A stretch of 64,000 nucleotides of DNA from Closterium sp. NIES-65 (GCA_948144175.1 CANXME010000870.1:1-64000), one strand, 5' to 3'; positions 23,101 to 37,035 are shown, counted from the stretch's first letter. The notes: generated by a model from the letters alone, not told the origin. Program-made: numbers and translations.

Positions 23101-26100
23101 GGATCTGAGTGCGGAGGGATCTGAGTGCGGAGGGATCTGAGTGCGGAGGGATCTGAGTGCGGAGGGATCTGAGTGCGGAGGGATCTGAGTGCAGAGGGAT
23201 CTGAGTGCGGAGGGATCTGAGTGCGGAGGGATCTGAGTGCGGAGGGATCTGAGTGCGGAGGATCTGAGTGCGGAGGGATCTGAGTGCGGAGGGATCTGAG
23301 TGCGGAGGGATCTGAGTGCGGAGGGATCTGAGTGCGGAGGGATCTGAGTGCAGAGGGATCTGAGTGCGGAGGGATCTGAGTGCGGAGGGATCTGAGTGCG
23401 GAGGGATCTGAGTGCGGAGGGATCTGAGTGCAGAGGGATCTGAGTGCGGAGGGATCTGAGTGCGGAGGGATCTGAGTGCGGAGGGATCTGAGTGCGGAGG
23501 GATCTGAGTGCGGAGGGATCTGAGTGCGGAGGGATCTGAGTGCAGAGGGATCTGAGTGCGGAGGGATCTGAGTGCAGAGGGATCTGAGTGCGGAGGGATC
23601 TGAGTGCAGAGGGATCTGAGTGCAGAGGGATCTGAGTGCAGAGGGATCTGAGTGCAGAGGGATCTGAGTGCGGAGGGATCTGAGTGCGGAGGGATCTGAG
23701 TGCGGAGGGATCTGAGTGCAGAGGGATCTGAGTGCAGAGGGATCTGAGTGCGAGGGATCTGAGTGCAGAGGGATCTGAGTGCGGAGGGATCTGAGTGCAG
23801 AGGGATCTGAGTGCAGAGGGATCTGAGTGCGGAGGGATCTGAGTGCGGAGGGATCTGAGTGCGGAGGGATCTGAGTGCGGAGGGATCTGAGTGCGGAGGG
23901 ATCTGAGTGCAGAGGGATCTGAGTGCAGAGGGATCTGAGTGCGGAGGGATCTGAGTGCGGAGGGATCTGAGTGCGGAGGGATCTGAGTGCGGAGGGATCT
24001 GAGTGCGGAGGGATCTGAGTGCGGAGGGATCTGAGTGCGGAGGGATCTGAGTGCGGAGGGATCTGAGTGCGGAGGGATCTGAGTGCGGAGGGATCTGAGT
24101 GCAGAGGGATCTGAGTGCGGAGGGATCTGAGTGCGGAGGGATCTGAGTGCGGAGGGATCTGAGTGCAGAGGGATCTGAGTGCGGAGGGATCTGAGTGCGG
24201 AGGGATCTGAGTGCGGAGGGATCTGAGTGCGGAGGGATCTGAGTGCGGAGGGATCTGAGTGCGGAGGGATCTGAGTGCAGAGGGATCTGAGTGCGGAGGG
24301 ATCTGAGTGCGGAGGGATCTGAGTGCGGAGGGATCTGAGTGCGGAGGGATCTGAGTGCGGAGGGATCTGAGTGCGGAGGGATCTGAGTGCGGAGGGATCT
24401 GAGTGCGGAGGGATCTGAGTGCGGAGGGATCTGAGTGCAGAGGGATCTGAGTGCAGAGGGATCTGAGTGCGGAGGGATCTGAGTGCGGAGGGATCTGAGT
24501 GCGGAGGGATCTGAGTGCAGAGGGATCTGAGTGCAGAGGGATCTGAGTGCAGAGGGATCTGAGTGCGGAGGGATCTGAGTGCGGAGGGATCTGAGTGCGG
24601 AGGGATCTGAGTGCGGAGGGATCTGAGTGCGGAGGGATCTGAGTGCGGAGGGATCTGAGTGCAGAGGGATCTGAGTGCGGAGGGATCTGAGTGCGGAGGG
24701 ATCTGAGTGCAGAGGGATCTGAGTGCAGAGGGATCTGAGTGCGGAGGGATCTGAGTGCGGAGGGATCTGAGTGCGGAGGGATCTGAGTGCGGAGGGATCT
24801 GAGTGCGGAGGGATCTGAGTGCGGAGGGATCTGAGTGCGGAGGGATCTGAGTGCAGAGGGATCTGAGTGCAGAGGGATCTGAGTGCGGAGGGATCTGAGT
24901 GCGGAGGGATCTGAGTGCGGAGGGATCTGAGTGCGGAGGGATCTGAGTGCGGAGGGATCTGAGTGCGGAGGGATCTGAGTGCGGAGGGATCTGAGTGCGG
25001 AGGGATCTGAGTGCGGAGGGATCTGAGTGCGGAGGGATCTGAGTGCAGAGGGATCTGAGTGCAGAGGGATCTGAGTGCGGAGGGATCTGAGTGCGGAGGG
25101 ATCTGAGTGCGGAGGGATCTGAGTGCAGAGGGATCTGAGTGCAGAGGGATCTGAGTGCAGAGGGATCTGAGTGCGGAGGGATCTGAGTGCGGAGGGATCT
25201 GAGTGCGGAGGGATCTGAGTGCAGAGGGATCTGAGTGCGGAGGGATCTGAGTGCGGAGGGATCTGAGTGCGGAGGGATCTGAGTGCGGAGGGATCTGAGT
25301 GCGGAGGGATCTGAGTGCAGAGGGATCTGAGTGCGGAGGGATCTGAGTGCGGAGGGATCTGAGTGCGGAGGGATCTGAGTGCGAGGGATCTGAGTGCGGA
25401 GGGATCTGAGTGCGGAGGGATCTGAGTGCGGAGGGATCTGAGTGCAGAGGGATCTGAGTGCGGAGGGATCTGAGTGCAGAGGGATCTGAGTGCGGAGGGA
25501 TCTGAGTGCGGAGGGATCTGAGTGCGGAGGGATCTGAGTGCGGAGGGATCTGAGTGCGGAGGGATCTGAGTGCAGAGGGATCTGAGTGCAGAGGGATCTG
25601 AGTGCGGAGGGATCTGAGTGCAGAGGGATCTGAGTGCAGAGGGATCTGAGTGCGGAGGGATCTGAGTGCAGAGGGATCTGAGTGCGGAGGGATCTGAGTG
25701 CGGAGGGATCTGAGTGCGGAGGGATCTGAGTGCGGAGGGATCTGAGTGCAGAGGGATCTGAGTGCGGAGGGATCTGAGTGCGGAGGGATCTGAGTGCGGA
25801 GGGATCTGAGTGCGGAGGGATCTGAGTGCGGAGGGATCTGAGTGCAGAGGGATCTGAGTGCAGAGGGATCTGAGTGCGGAGGGATCTGAGTGCGGAGGGA
25901 TCTGAGTGCGGAGGGATCTGAGTGCAGAGGGATCTGAGTGCGGAGGGATCTGAGTGCGGAGGGATCTGAGTGCGGAGGGATCTGAGTGCGGAGGGATCTG
26001 AGTGCGGAGGGATCTGAGTGCAGAGGGATCTGAGTGCAGAGGGATCTGAGTGCGGAGGGATCTGAGTGCAGAGGGATCTGAGTGCAGAGGGATCTGAGTG

Positions 26101-26195
26101 CGGAGGATCTGAGTGCAGAGGGATCTGAGTGCGGAGGGATCTGAGTGCGGAGGATCTGAGTGCGGAGGGATCTGAGTGCGGAGGGATCTGAGTGC

Positions 26196-26371
26196 AGAGG
26201 GATCTGAGTGCAGAGGGATCTGAGTGCGGAGGGATCTGAGTGCGGAGGGATCTGAGTGCGGAGGGATCTGAGTGCAGAGGGATCTGAGTGCAGAGGGATC
26301 TGAGTGCGGAGGGATCTGAGTGCGGAGGGATCTGAGTGCGGAGGGATCTGAGTGCAGAGGGATCTGAGTGC
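26196..26371 (+). repeat. 80-bp (5-unit) cassette AAGGG, tandem
   Basis: A-type bases at 26,196/26,212, 26,276/26,292 and 26,356 give two full AAGGG cassettes and the start of a third, with 80-bp spacing. It is the same order as at 19.9 and 36.9 kb but in a different neighbourhood. Confidence 0.78.
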
Positions 26372-26414
26372 GGAGGGATCTGAGTGCGGAGGGATCTGAG
26401 TGCGGAGGGATCTG

Positions 26415-26432
26415 AGTGCGGATCTGAGAGGG
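26415..26432. other. Broken unit inside the clean core
   Basis: GAGTGCGGATCTGAGAGGGATC replaces two normal units: one lost its GAGG and the next lost its TGCG. It is one of very few compound lesions in the core and probably a deletion junction between two misaligned units. Confidence 0.7.
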
Positions 26433-27099
26433 ATCTGAGTGCGGAGGGATCTGAGTGCAGAGGGATCTGAGTGCAGAGGGATCTGAGTGCGGAGGGATCT
26501 GAGTGCAGAGGGATCTGAGTGCAGAGGGATCTGAGTGCGGAGGGATCTGAGTGCAGAGGGATCTGAGTGCGGAGGGATCTGAGTGCGGAGGGATCTGAGT
26601 GCGGAGGGATCTGAGTGCGGAGGGATCTGAGTGCAGAGGGATCTGAGTGCGGAGGGATCTGAGTGCGGAGGGATCTGAGTGCGGAGGGATCTGAGTGCGG
26701 AGGGATCTGAGTGCGGAGGGATCTGAGTGCGGAGGGATCTGAGTGCGGAGGGATCTGAGTGCAGAGGGATCTGAGTGCAGAGGGATCTGAGTGCAGAGGG
26801 ATCTGAGTGCGGAGGGATCTGAGTGCGGAGGGATCTGAGTGCAGAGGGATCTGAGTGCGGAGGGATCTGAGTGCGGAGGGATCTGAGTGCGGAGGGATCT
26901 GAGTGCGGAGGGATCTGAGTGCGGAGGGATCTGAGTGCAGAGGGATCTGAGTGCGGAGGGATCTGAGTGCAGAGGGATCTGAGTGCGGAGGATCTGAGTG
27001 CGGAGGAATCTGAGTGCGGAGGGATCTGAGTGCGGAGGGATCTGAGTGCGGAGGGATCTGAGTGCGGAGGGATCTGAGTGCGGAGGGATCTGAGTGCAG

Positions 27100-27420
27100 A
27101 GGGATCTGAGTGCGGAGGGATCTGAGTGCGGAGGGATCTGAGTGCGGAGGGATCTGAGTGCGGAGGGATCTGAGTGCGGAGGGATCTGAGTGCAGAGGGA
27201 TCTGAGTGCGGAGGAATCTGAGTGCAGAGGAATCTGAGTGCGGAGGGATCTGAGTGCGGAGGGATCTGAGTGCGGAGGGATCTGAGTGCGGAGGGATCTG
27301 AGTGCAGAGGGATCTGAGTGCGGAGGGATCTGAGTGCGAAGGGATCTGAGTGCAGAGGGATCTGAGTGCAGAGGGATCTGAGTGCAGAGGGATCTGAGTG
27401 CAGAGGGATCTGAGTGCGGA
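27100..27420 (+). repeat. Marker block with paired GAGGAATC units, copy at 27.2 kb
   Basis: Order A GGGGG A [two marked units, first changed base 27,215; the second is also A type] GGGG A G, then a GCGAAGGG unit, then four A units. It resembles the 19.7 kb block with one more G unit on the left and a GCGAAGGG unit on the right. The GCGAAGGG change itself is rare; I noted others near 5,087, 40,310 and 62,715. Confidence 0.55.
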
Positions 27421-30400
27421 GGGATCTGAGTGCAGAGGGATCTGAGTGCGGAGGGATCTGAGTGCGGAGGGATCTGAGTGCGGAGGGATCTGAGTGCGGA
27501 GGGATCTGAGTGCGGAGGGATCTGAGTGCGGAGGGATCTGAGTGCGGAGGGATCTGAGTGCGGAGGGATCTGAGTGCGGAGGGATCTGAGTGCGGAGGGA
27601 TCTGAGTGCGGAGGGATCTGAGTGCGGAGGGATCTGAGTGCAGAGGGATCTGAGTGCGGAGGGATCTGAGTGGGAGGGATCTGAGTGCGGAGGGATCTGA
27701 GTGCGGAGGGATCTGAGTGCAGAGGGATCTGAGTGCGGAGGGATCTGAGTGCGGAGGGATCTGAGTGCGGAGGGATCTGAGTGCGGAGGGATCTGAGTGC
27801 GGAGGGATCTGAGTGCAGAGGGATCTGAGTGCGGAGGGATCTGAGTGCAGGGGATCTGAGTGCGGAGGAATCTGAGTGCGGAGGATCTGAGTGCGGAGGG
27901 ATCTGAGTGCGGAGGGATCTGAGTGGGAGGGATCTGAGTGCGGAGGGATCTGAGTGCGGAGGGATCTGAGTGCAGAGGGATCTGAGTGCGGAGGGATCTG
28001 AGTGCGGAGGGATCTGAGTGCGGAGGGATCTGAGTGCGGAGGGATCTGAGTGCGGAGGGATCTGAGTGCAGAGGGATCTGAGTGCGGAGGGATCTGAGTG
28101 CAGAGGATCTGAGTGCGGAGGGATCTGAGTGCGGAGGGATCTGAGTGCGGAGGGATCTGAGTGCGGAGGGATCTGAGTGCAGAGGGATCTGAGTGCGGAG
28201 GGATCTGAGTGCGGAGGGATCTGAGTGCGGAGGGATCTGAGTGCAGAGGGATCTGAGTGCAGAGGGATCTGAGTGCGGAGGGATCTGAGTGCAGAGGGAT
28301 CTGAGTGCAGAGGGATCTGAGTGCGGAGGGATCTGAGTGCAGAGGGATCTGAGTGCGGAGGGATCTGAGTGCGGAGGGATCTGAGTGCGGAGGGATCTGA
28401 GTGCGGAGGGATCTGAGTGCAGAGGGATCTGAGTGCAGAGGGATCTGAGTGCAGAGGGATCTGAGTGCGGAGGGATCTGAGTGCGGAGGGATCTGAGTGC
28501 GGAGGGATCTGAGTGCGGAGGGATCTGAGTGCGGAGGGATCTGAGTGCGGAGGGATCTGAGTGCGGAGGGATCTGAGTGCAGAGGGATCTGAGTGCAGAG
28601 GGATCTGAGTGCGGAGGGATCTGAGTGCGGAGGGATCTGAGTGCGGAGGGATCTGAGTGCAGAGGGATCTGAGTGCGGAGGGATCTGAGTGCGGAGGGAT
28701 CTGAGTGCAGAGGGATCTGAGTGCAGAGGGATCTGAGTGCGGAGGGATCTGAGTGCAGAGGGATCTGAGTGCGGAGGGATCTGAGTGCGGAGGGATCTGA
28801 GTGCGGAGGGATCTGAGTGCAGAGGGATCTGAGTGCAGAGGGATCTGAGTGCGGAGGGATCTGAGTGCGGAGGGATCTGAGTGCGGAGGGATCTGAGTGC
28901 GGAGGGATCTGAGTGCGGAGGGATCTGAGTGCGGAGGGATCTGAGTGCGGAGGGATCTGAGTGCGGAGGGATCTGAGTGCAGAGGGATCTGAGTGCAGAG
29001 GGATCTGAGTGCGGAGGGATCTGAGTGCGGAGGGATCTGAGTGCGGAGGAATCTGAGTGCGGAGGGATCTGAGTGCGGAGGGATCTGAGTGCGGAGGGAT
29101 CTGAGTGCGGAGGGATCTGAGTGCGGAGGGATCTGAGTGCGGAGGGATCTGAGTGCGGAGGGATCTGAGTGCGGAGGGATCTGAGTGCAGAGGGATCTGA
29201 GTGCAGAGGGATCTGAGTGCGGAGGGATCTGAGTGCGGAGGGATCTGAGTGCGGAGGGATCTGAGTGCAGAGGGATCTGAGTGCAGAGGGATCTGAGTGC
29301 GGAGGGATCTGAGTGCGGAGGGATCTGAGTGCAGAGGGATCTGAGTGCGGAGGGATCTGAGTGCGGAGGGATCTGAGTGCAGAGGGATCTGAGTGCGGAG
29401 GGATCTGAGTGCGGAGGGATCTGAGTGCGGAGGGATCTGAGTGCGGAGGGATCTGAGTGCGGAGGGATCTGAGTGCGGAGGGATCTGAGTGCGGAGGGAT
29501 CTGAGTGCGGAGGGATCTGAGTGCAGAGGATCTGAGTGCAGAGGGATCTGAGTGCGGAGGGATCTGAGTGCAGAGGGATCTGAGTGCGGAGGGATCTGAG
29601 TGCAGAGGGATCTGAGTGCAGAGGGATCTGAGTGCGGAGGGATCTGAGTGCGGAGGGATCTGAGTGCGGAGGGATCTGAGTGCGGAGGGATCTGAGTGCG
29701 GAGGGATCTGAGTGCGGAGGGATCTGAGTGCGGAGGGATCTGAGTGCGGAGGGATCTGAGTGCGGAGGGATCTGAGTGCAGAGGGATCTGAGTGCAGAGG
29801 GATCTGAGTGCGGAGGGATCTGAGTGCAGAGGGATCTGAGTGCAGAGGGATCTGAGTGCGGAGGGATCTGAGTGCGGAGGGATCTGAGTGCGGAGGGATC
29901 TGAGTGCGGAGGGATCTGAGTGCGGAGGGATCTGAGTGCGGAGGGATCTGAGTGCGGAGGGATCTGAGTGCAGAGGGATCTGAGTGCGGAGGGATCTGAG
30001 TGCGGAGGGATCTGAGTGCGGAGGGATCTGAGTGCGGAGGGATCTGAGTGCGGAGGGATCTGAGTGCGGAGGGATCTGAGTGCGGAGGGATCTGAGTGCG
30101 GAGGGATCTGAGTGCAGAGGGATCTGAGTGCGGAGGGATCTGAGTGCAGAGGGATCTGAGTGCGGAGGGATCTGAGTGCGGAGGGATCTGAGTGCAGAGG
30201 GATCTGAGTGCGGAGGATCTGAGTGCGGAGGGATCTGAGTGCGGAGGGATCTGAGTGCGGAGGGATCTGAGTGCGGAGGGATCTGAGTGCGGAGGGATCT
30301 GAGTGCGGAGGGATCTGAGTGCGGAGGGATCTGAGTGCGGAGGGATCTGAGTGCAGAGGGATCTGAGTGCAGAGGGATCTGAGTGCAGAGGGATCTGAGT

Positions 30401-33400
30401 GCGGAGGGATCTGAGTGCAGAGGGATCTGAGTGCAGAGGGATCTGAGTGCAGAGGATCTGAGTGCGGAGGGATCTGAGTGCGGAGGGATCTGAGTGCGGA
30501 GGGATCTGAGTGCAGAGGGATCTGAGTGCAGAGGGATCTGAGTGCGGAGGATCTGAGTGCAGAGGGATCTGAGTGCAGAGGGATCTGAGTGCAGAGGGAT
30601 CTGAGTGCAGAGGGATCTGAGTGCGGAGGGATCTGAGTGCGGAGGGATCTGAGTGCGGAGGGATCTGAGTGCGGAGGGATCTGAGTGCGGAGGATCTGAG
30701 TGCGGAGGGATCTGAGTGCAGAGGGATCTGAGTGCGGAGGGATCTGAGTGCGGAGGGATCTGAGTGCGGAGGGATCTGAGTGCGGAGGGATCTGAGTGCG
30801 GAGGGATCTGAGTGCGGAGGGATCTGAGTGCGGAGGGATCTGAGTGCGGAGGGATCTGAGTGCGGAGGGATCTGAGTGCAGAGGGATCTGAGTGCAGAGG
30901 GATCTGAGTGCGGAGGGATCTGAGTGCGGAGGGATCTGAGTGCAGAGGGATCTGAGTGCGGAGGGATCTGAGTGCGGAGGGATCTGAGTGCGGAGGGATC
31001 TGAGTGCAGAGGGATCTGAGTGCGGAGGGATCTGAGTGCGGAGGGATCTGAGTGCAGAGGGATCTGAGTGCAGAGGGATCTGAGTGCGGAGGGATCTGAG
31101 TGCGGAGGGATCTGAGTGCGGAGGGATCTGAGTGCGGAGGGATCTGAGTGCGGAGGGATCTGAGTGCGGAGGGATCTGAGTGCGGAGGGATCTGAGTGCG
31201 GAGGGATCTGAGTGCAGAGGGATCTGAGTGCAGAGGGATCTGAGTGCGGAGGATCTGAGTGCGGAGGGATCTGAGTGCGGAGGGATCTGAGTGCGGAGGG
31301 ATCTGAGTGCGGAGGGATCTGAGTGCGAGGGATCTGAGTGCGGAGGGATCTGAGTGCGGAGGGATCTGAGTGCGGAGGGATCTGAGTGCAGAGGGATCTG
31401 AGTGCGGAGGGATCTGAGTGCGGAGGGATCTGAGTGCGGAGGGATCTGAGTGCGGAGGGATCTGAGTGCGGAGGGATCTGAGTGCAGAGGGATCTGAGTG
31501 CAGAGGGATCTGAGTGCGGAGGGATCTGAGTGCAGAGGGATCTGAGTGCAGAGGGATCTGAGTGCGGAGGGATCTGAGTGCAGAGGATCTGAGTGCGGAG
31601 GGATCTGAGTGCGGAGGGATCTGAGTGCGGAGGGATCTGAGTGCGGAGGGATCTGAGTGCAGAGGGATCTGAGTGCAGAGGGATCTGAGTGCGGAGGGAT
31701 CTGAGTGCGGAGGGATCTGAGTGCGGAGGGATCTGAGTGCGGAGGGATCTGAGTGCGGAGGGATCTGAGTGCGAGGGATCTGAGTGCGGAGGGATCTGAG
31801 TGCGGAGGGATCTGAGTGCGGAGGGATCTGAGTGCGGAGGGATCTGAGTGCGGAGGGATCTGAGTGCGGAGGGATCTGAGTGCAGAGGGATCTGAGTGCG
31901 GAGGGATCTGAGTGCGGAGGGATCTGAGTGCGGAGGGATCTGAGTGCAGAGGGATCTGAGTGCGGAGGGATCTGAGTGCGGAGGGATCTGAGTGCAGAGG
32001 GATCTGAGTGCGGAGGGATCTGAGTGCGGAGGGATCTGAGTGCAGAGGGATCTGAGTGCGGAGGGATCTGAGTGCGGAGGGATCTGAGTGCGGAGGGATC
32101 TGAGTGCGGAGGGATCTGAGTGCGGAGGGATCTGAGTGCGGAGGGATCTGAGTGCGGAGGGATCTGAGTGCGGAGGGATCTGAGTGCAGAGGGATCTGAG
32201 TGCGGAGGGATCTGAGTGCGGAGGGATCTGAGTGCGGAGGGATCTGAGTGCAGAGGGATCTGAGTGCGGAGGGATCTGAGTGCGGAGGGATCTGAGTGCG
32301 GAGGGATCTGAGTGCGGAGGGATCTGAGTGCGGAGGGATCTGAGTGCGGAGGGATCTGAGTGCGGAGGGATCTGAGTGCGGAGGGATCTGAGTGCGGAGG
32401 GATCTGAGTGCAGAGGGATCTGAGTGCGGAGGGATCTGAGTGCGGAGGGATCTGAGTGCGGAGGGATCTGAGTGCGGAGGGATCTGAGTGCGGAGGGATC
32501 TGAGTGCAGAGGGATCTGAGTGCGAGGGATCTGAGTGCGGAGGGATCTGAGTGCAGAGGGATCTGAGTGCAGAGGGATCTGAGTGCGGAGGGATCTGAGT
32601 GCAGAGGGATCTGAGTGCGGAGGGATCTGAGTGCGGAGGGATCTGAGTGCGGAGGGATCTGAGTGCGGAGGGATCTGAGTGCGGAGGGATCTGAGTGCGG
32701 AGGGATCTGAGTGCAGAGGGATCTGAGTGCGGAGGGATCTGAGTGCGGAGGGATCTGAGTGCGGAGGGATCTGAGTGCGGAGGGATCTGAGTGCGGAGGG
32801 ATCTGAGTGCGGAGGGATCTGAGTGCGAGGGATCTGAGTGCGGAGGGATCTGAGTGCGGAGGGATCTGAGTGCAGAGGGATCTGAGTGCAGAGGGATCTG
32901 AGTGCGGAGGGATCTGAGTGCGGAGGGATCTGAGTGCGGAGGGATCTGAGTGCAGAGGGATCTGAGTGCAGAGGGATCTGAGTGCAGAGGGATCTGAGTG
33001 CGGAGGGATCTGAGTGCGGAGGGATCTGAGTGCGGAGGGATCTGAGTGCAGAGGGATCTGAGTGCGGAGGGATCTGAGTGCGGAGGGATCTGAGTGCGGA
33101 GGGATCTGAGTGCGGAGGGATCTGAGTGCGGAGGGATCTGAGTGCAGAGGGATCTGAGTGCGGAGGGATCTGAGTGCGGAGGGATCTGAGTGCGGAGGGA
33201 TCTGAGTGCGGAGGGATCTGAGTGCGGAGGGATCTGAGTGCGGAGGGATCTGAGTGCGGAGGGATCTGAGTGCGGAGGGATCTGAGTGCAGAGGGATCTG
33301 AGTGCGGAGGGATCTGAGTGCGGAGGGATCTGAGTGCGGAGGGATCTGAGTGCAGAGGGATCTGAGTGCGGAGGGATCTGAGTGCGGAGGGATCTGAGTG

Positions 33401-33679
33401 CGGAGGGATCTGAGTGCGGAGGGATCTGAGTGCGGAGGGATCTGAGTGCGGAGGGATCTGAGTGCAGAGGGATCTGAGTGCAGAGGGATCTGAGTGCGGA
33501 GGGATCTGAGTGCGGAGGGATCTGAGTGCGGAGGGATCTGAGTGCGGAGGGATCTGAGTGCGGAGGGATCTGAGTGCGAGGGATCTGAGTGCGGAGGGAT
33601 CTGAGTGCGGAGGGATCTGAGTGCAGAGGGATCTGAGTGCAGAGGGATCTGAGTGCGGAGGGATCTGAGTGCGGAGGGA

Positions 33680-33702
33680 TCTGAGTGCTGAGTGCGGAGG
33701 GA
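33680..33702. other. Partial-unit deletion in the core
   Basis: GATCTGAGTGC joins directly to TGAGTGCGGAGGG near 33,688, deleting the GGAGGGATC part of one unit and leaving a 7-bp remnant. The short homology TGAGTGC on both sides suggests slippage or microhomology-mediated loss. Confidence 0.7.
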
Positions 33703-34141
33703 TCTGAGTGCAGAGGGATCTGAGTGCAGAGGGATCTGAGTGCAGAGGGATCTGAGTGCGGAGGGATCTGAGTGCGGAGGGATCTGAGTGCGGAGGGATC
33801 TGAGTGCAGGGATCTGAGTGCGGAGGGATCTGAGTGCGGAGGGATCTGAGTGCGGAGGGATCTGAGTGCGGAGGGATCTGAGTGCGGAGGGATCTGAGTG
33901 CAGAGGGATCTGAGTGCGGAGGGATCTGAGTGCGGAGGGATCTGAGTGCGGAGGGATCTGAGTGCGGAGGGATCTGAGTGCAGAGGGATCTGAGTGCAGA
34001 GGGATCTGAGTGCGGAGGGATCTGAGTGCGGAGGGATCTGAGTGCGGAGGGATCTGAGTGCGGAGGGATCTGAGTGCGGAGGGATCTGAGTGCGGAGGGA
34101 TCTGAGTGCGGAGGGATCTGAGTGCGGAGGGATCTGAGTGC

Positions 34142-34587
34142 AGAGGGATCTGAGTGCAGAGGGATCTGAGTGCGGAGGGATCTGAGTGCGGAGGGATCTG
34201 AGTGCGGAGGGATCTGAGTGCAGAGGGATCTGAGTGCAGAGGGATCTGAGTGCAGAGGGATCTGAGTGCGGAGGGATCTGAGTGCGGAGGGATCTGAGTG
34301 CGGAGATCTGAGTGCGGAGGGATCTGAGTGCGGAGGGATCTGAGTGCGGAGGGATCTGAGTGCGGAGGGATCTGAGTGCGGAGGGATCTGAGTGCGGAGG
34401 GATCTGAGTGCAGAGGGATCTGAGTGCAGAGGGATCTGAGTGCGGAGGGATCTGAGTGCGGAGGGATCTGAGTGCGGAGGGATCTGAGTGCAGAGGGATC
34501 TGAGTGCAGAGGGATCTGAGTGCAGAGGGATCTGAGTGCGGAGGGATCTGAGTGCGGAGGGATCTGAGTGCGGAGGGATCTGAGTGC
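34142..34587 (+). repeat. 17-unit (270-bp) duplication with AA GGG AAA marker
   Basis: The order AA GGG AAA GGG starts at 34,142 and again at 34,412, 270 bp apart (17 units less a 2-bp loss at CGGAGATCTG near 34,305). The first copy continues with more G units to the second; after the second the pattern departs at an A unit at 34,588. The same AA GGG AAA order also occurs from 24,439 and from 25,047, and with one short unit from about 17,878, pointing to dispersal of one ancestral block across the core. Confidence 0.72.
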
Positions 34588-36859
34588 AGAGGGATCTGAG
34601 TGCGGAGGGATCTGAGTGCGGAGGGATCTGAGTGCGGAGGGATCTGAGTGCGGAGGGATCTGAGTGCAGAGGGATCTGAGTGCAGAGGGATCTGAGTGCG
34701 GAGGGATCTGAGTGCGGAGGGATCTGAGTGCGGAGGGATCTGAGTGCGGAGGGATCTGAGTGCGGAGGGATCTGAGTGCAGAGGGATCTGAGTGCGGAGG
34801 GATCTGAGTGCGGAGGGATCTGAGTGCGGAGGGATCTGAGTGCGGAGGGATCTGAGTGCAGAGGGATCTGAGTGCGGAGGGATCTGAGTGCAGAGGGATC
34901 TGAGTGCAGAGGGATCTGAGTGCGGAGGGATCTGAGTGCGGAGGGATCTGAGTGCGGAGGGATCTGAGTGCGGAGGGATCTGAGTGCGGAGGGATCTGAG
35001 TGCGGAGGGATCTGAGTGCGGAGGGATCTGAGTGCGGAGGGATCTGAGTGCGGAGGGATCTGAGTGCAGAGGGATCTGAGTGCGGAGGGATCTGAGTGCG
35101 GAGGGATCTGAGTGCGGAGGGATCTGAGTGCGGAGGGATCTGAGTGCAGAGGGATCTGAGTGCAGAGGGATCTGAGTGCGGAGGGATCTGAGTGCGGAGG
35201 GATCTGAGTGCGGAGGGATCTGAGTGCAGAGGGATCTGAGTGCGGAGGGATCTGAGTGCGGAGGGATCTGAGTGCGGAGGGATCTGAGTGCGGAGGGATC
35301 TGAGTGCGGAGGGATCTGAGTGCGGAGGGATCTGAGTGCGGAGGGATCTGAGTGCAGAGGGATCTGAGTGCAGAGGGATCTGAGTGCAGAGGGATCTGAG
35401 TGCGGAGGGATCTGAGTGCGGAGGGATCTGAGTGCGGAGGGATCTGAGTGCGGAGGGATCTGAGTGCGGAGGGATCTGAGTGCGGAGGGATCTGAGTGCG
35501 GAGGGATCTGAGTGCGGAGGGATCTGAGTGCAGAGGGATCTGAGTGCAGAGGGATCTGAGTGCGGAGGGATCTGAGTGCGGAGGGATCTGAGTGCGGAGG
35601 GATCTGAGTGCAGAGGGATCTGAGTGCGGAGGGATCTGAGTGCAGAGGGATCTGAGTGCGGAGGGATCTGAGTGCGGAGGGATCTGAGTGCGGAGGGATC
35701 TGAGTGCAGAGGGATCTGAGTGCGGAGGGATCTGAGTGCGGAGGGATCTGAGTGCGGAGGGATCTGAGTGCGGAGGGATCTGAGTGCAGAGGGATCTGAG
35801 TGCAGAGGGATCTGAGTGCAGAGGGATCTGAGTGCGGAGGGATCTGAGTGCGGAGGGATCTGAGTGCGGAGGGATCTGAGTGCAGAGGGATCTGAGTGCG
35901 GAGGGATCTGAGTGCGGAGGGATCTGAGTGCAGAGGGATCTGAGTGCGGAGGGATCTGAGTGCGGAGGGATCTGAGTGCAGAGGGATCTGAGTGCGGAGG
36001 GATCTGAGTGCGGAGGGATCTGAGTGCGGAGGGATCTGAGTGCAGAGGGATCTGAGTGCGGAGGGATCTGAGTGCGGAGGGATCTGAGTGCGGAGGGATC
36101 TGAGTGCGGAGGGATCTGAGTGCGGAGGGATCTGAGTGCAGAGGGATCTGAGTGCGGAGGGATCTGAGTGCGGAGGGATCTGAGTGCGGAGGGATCTGAG
36201 TGCGGAGGGATCTGAGTGCGGAGGGATCTGAGTGCAGAGGGATCTGAGTGCAGAGGGATCTGAGTGCGGAGGGATCTGAGTGCAGAGGGATCTGAGTGCG
36301 GAGGGATCTGAGTGCGGAGGGATCTGAGTGCAGAGGGATCTGAGTGCGGAGGGATCTGAGTGCGGAGGGATCTGAGTGCGGAGGGATCTGAGTGCGGAGG
36401 GATCTGAGTGCAGAGGGATCTGAGTGCGGAGGGATCTGAGTGCGGAGGGATCTGAGTGCGGAGGGATCTGAGTGCGGAGGGATCTGAGTGCGGAGGGATC
36501 TGAGTGCAGAGGGATCTGAGTGCAGAGGGATCTGAGTGCGGAGGGATCTGAGTGCGGAGGGATCTGAGTGCGGAGGGATCTGAGTGCAGAGGGATCTGAG
36601 TGCGGAGGGATCTGAGTGCGGAGGGATCTGAGTGCGGAGGGATCTGAGTGCGGAGGGATCTGAGTGCGGAGGGATCTGAGTGCAGAGGGATCTGAGTGCA
36701 GAGGGATCTGAGTGCGGAGGGATCTGAGTGCGGAGGGATCTGAGTGCAGAGGGATCTGAGTGCGGAGGGATCTGAGTGCAGAGGGATCTGAGTGCGGAGG
36801 GATCTGAGTGCGGAGGGATCTGAGTGCGGAGGGATCTGAGTGCGGAGGGATCTGAGTGC

Positions 36860-37035
36860 AGAGGGATCTGAGTGCAGAGGGATCTGAGTGCGGAGGGATC
36901 TGAGTGCGGAGGGATCTGAGTGCGGAGGGATCTGAGTGCAGAGGGATCTGAGTGCAGAGGGATCTGAGTGCGGAGGGATCTGAGTGCGGAGGGATCTGAG
37001 TGCGGAGGGATCTGAGTGCAGAGGGATCTGAGTGC
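36860..37035 (+). repeat. 80-bp (5-unit) cassette AAGGG, tandem
   Basis: A-type bases at 36,860/36,876, 36,940/36,956 and 37,020 give two AAGGG cassettes and the start of a third at an exact 80-bp step. Confidence 0.78.
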
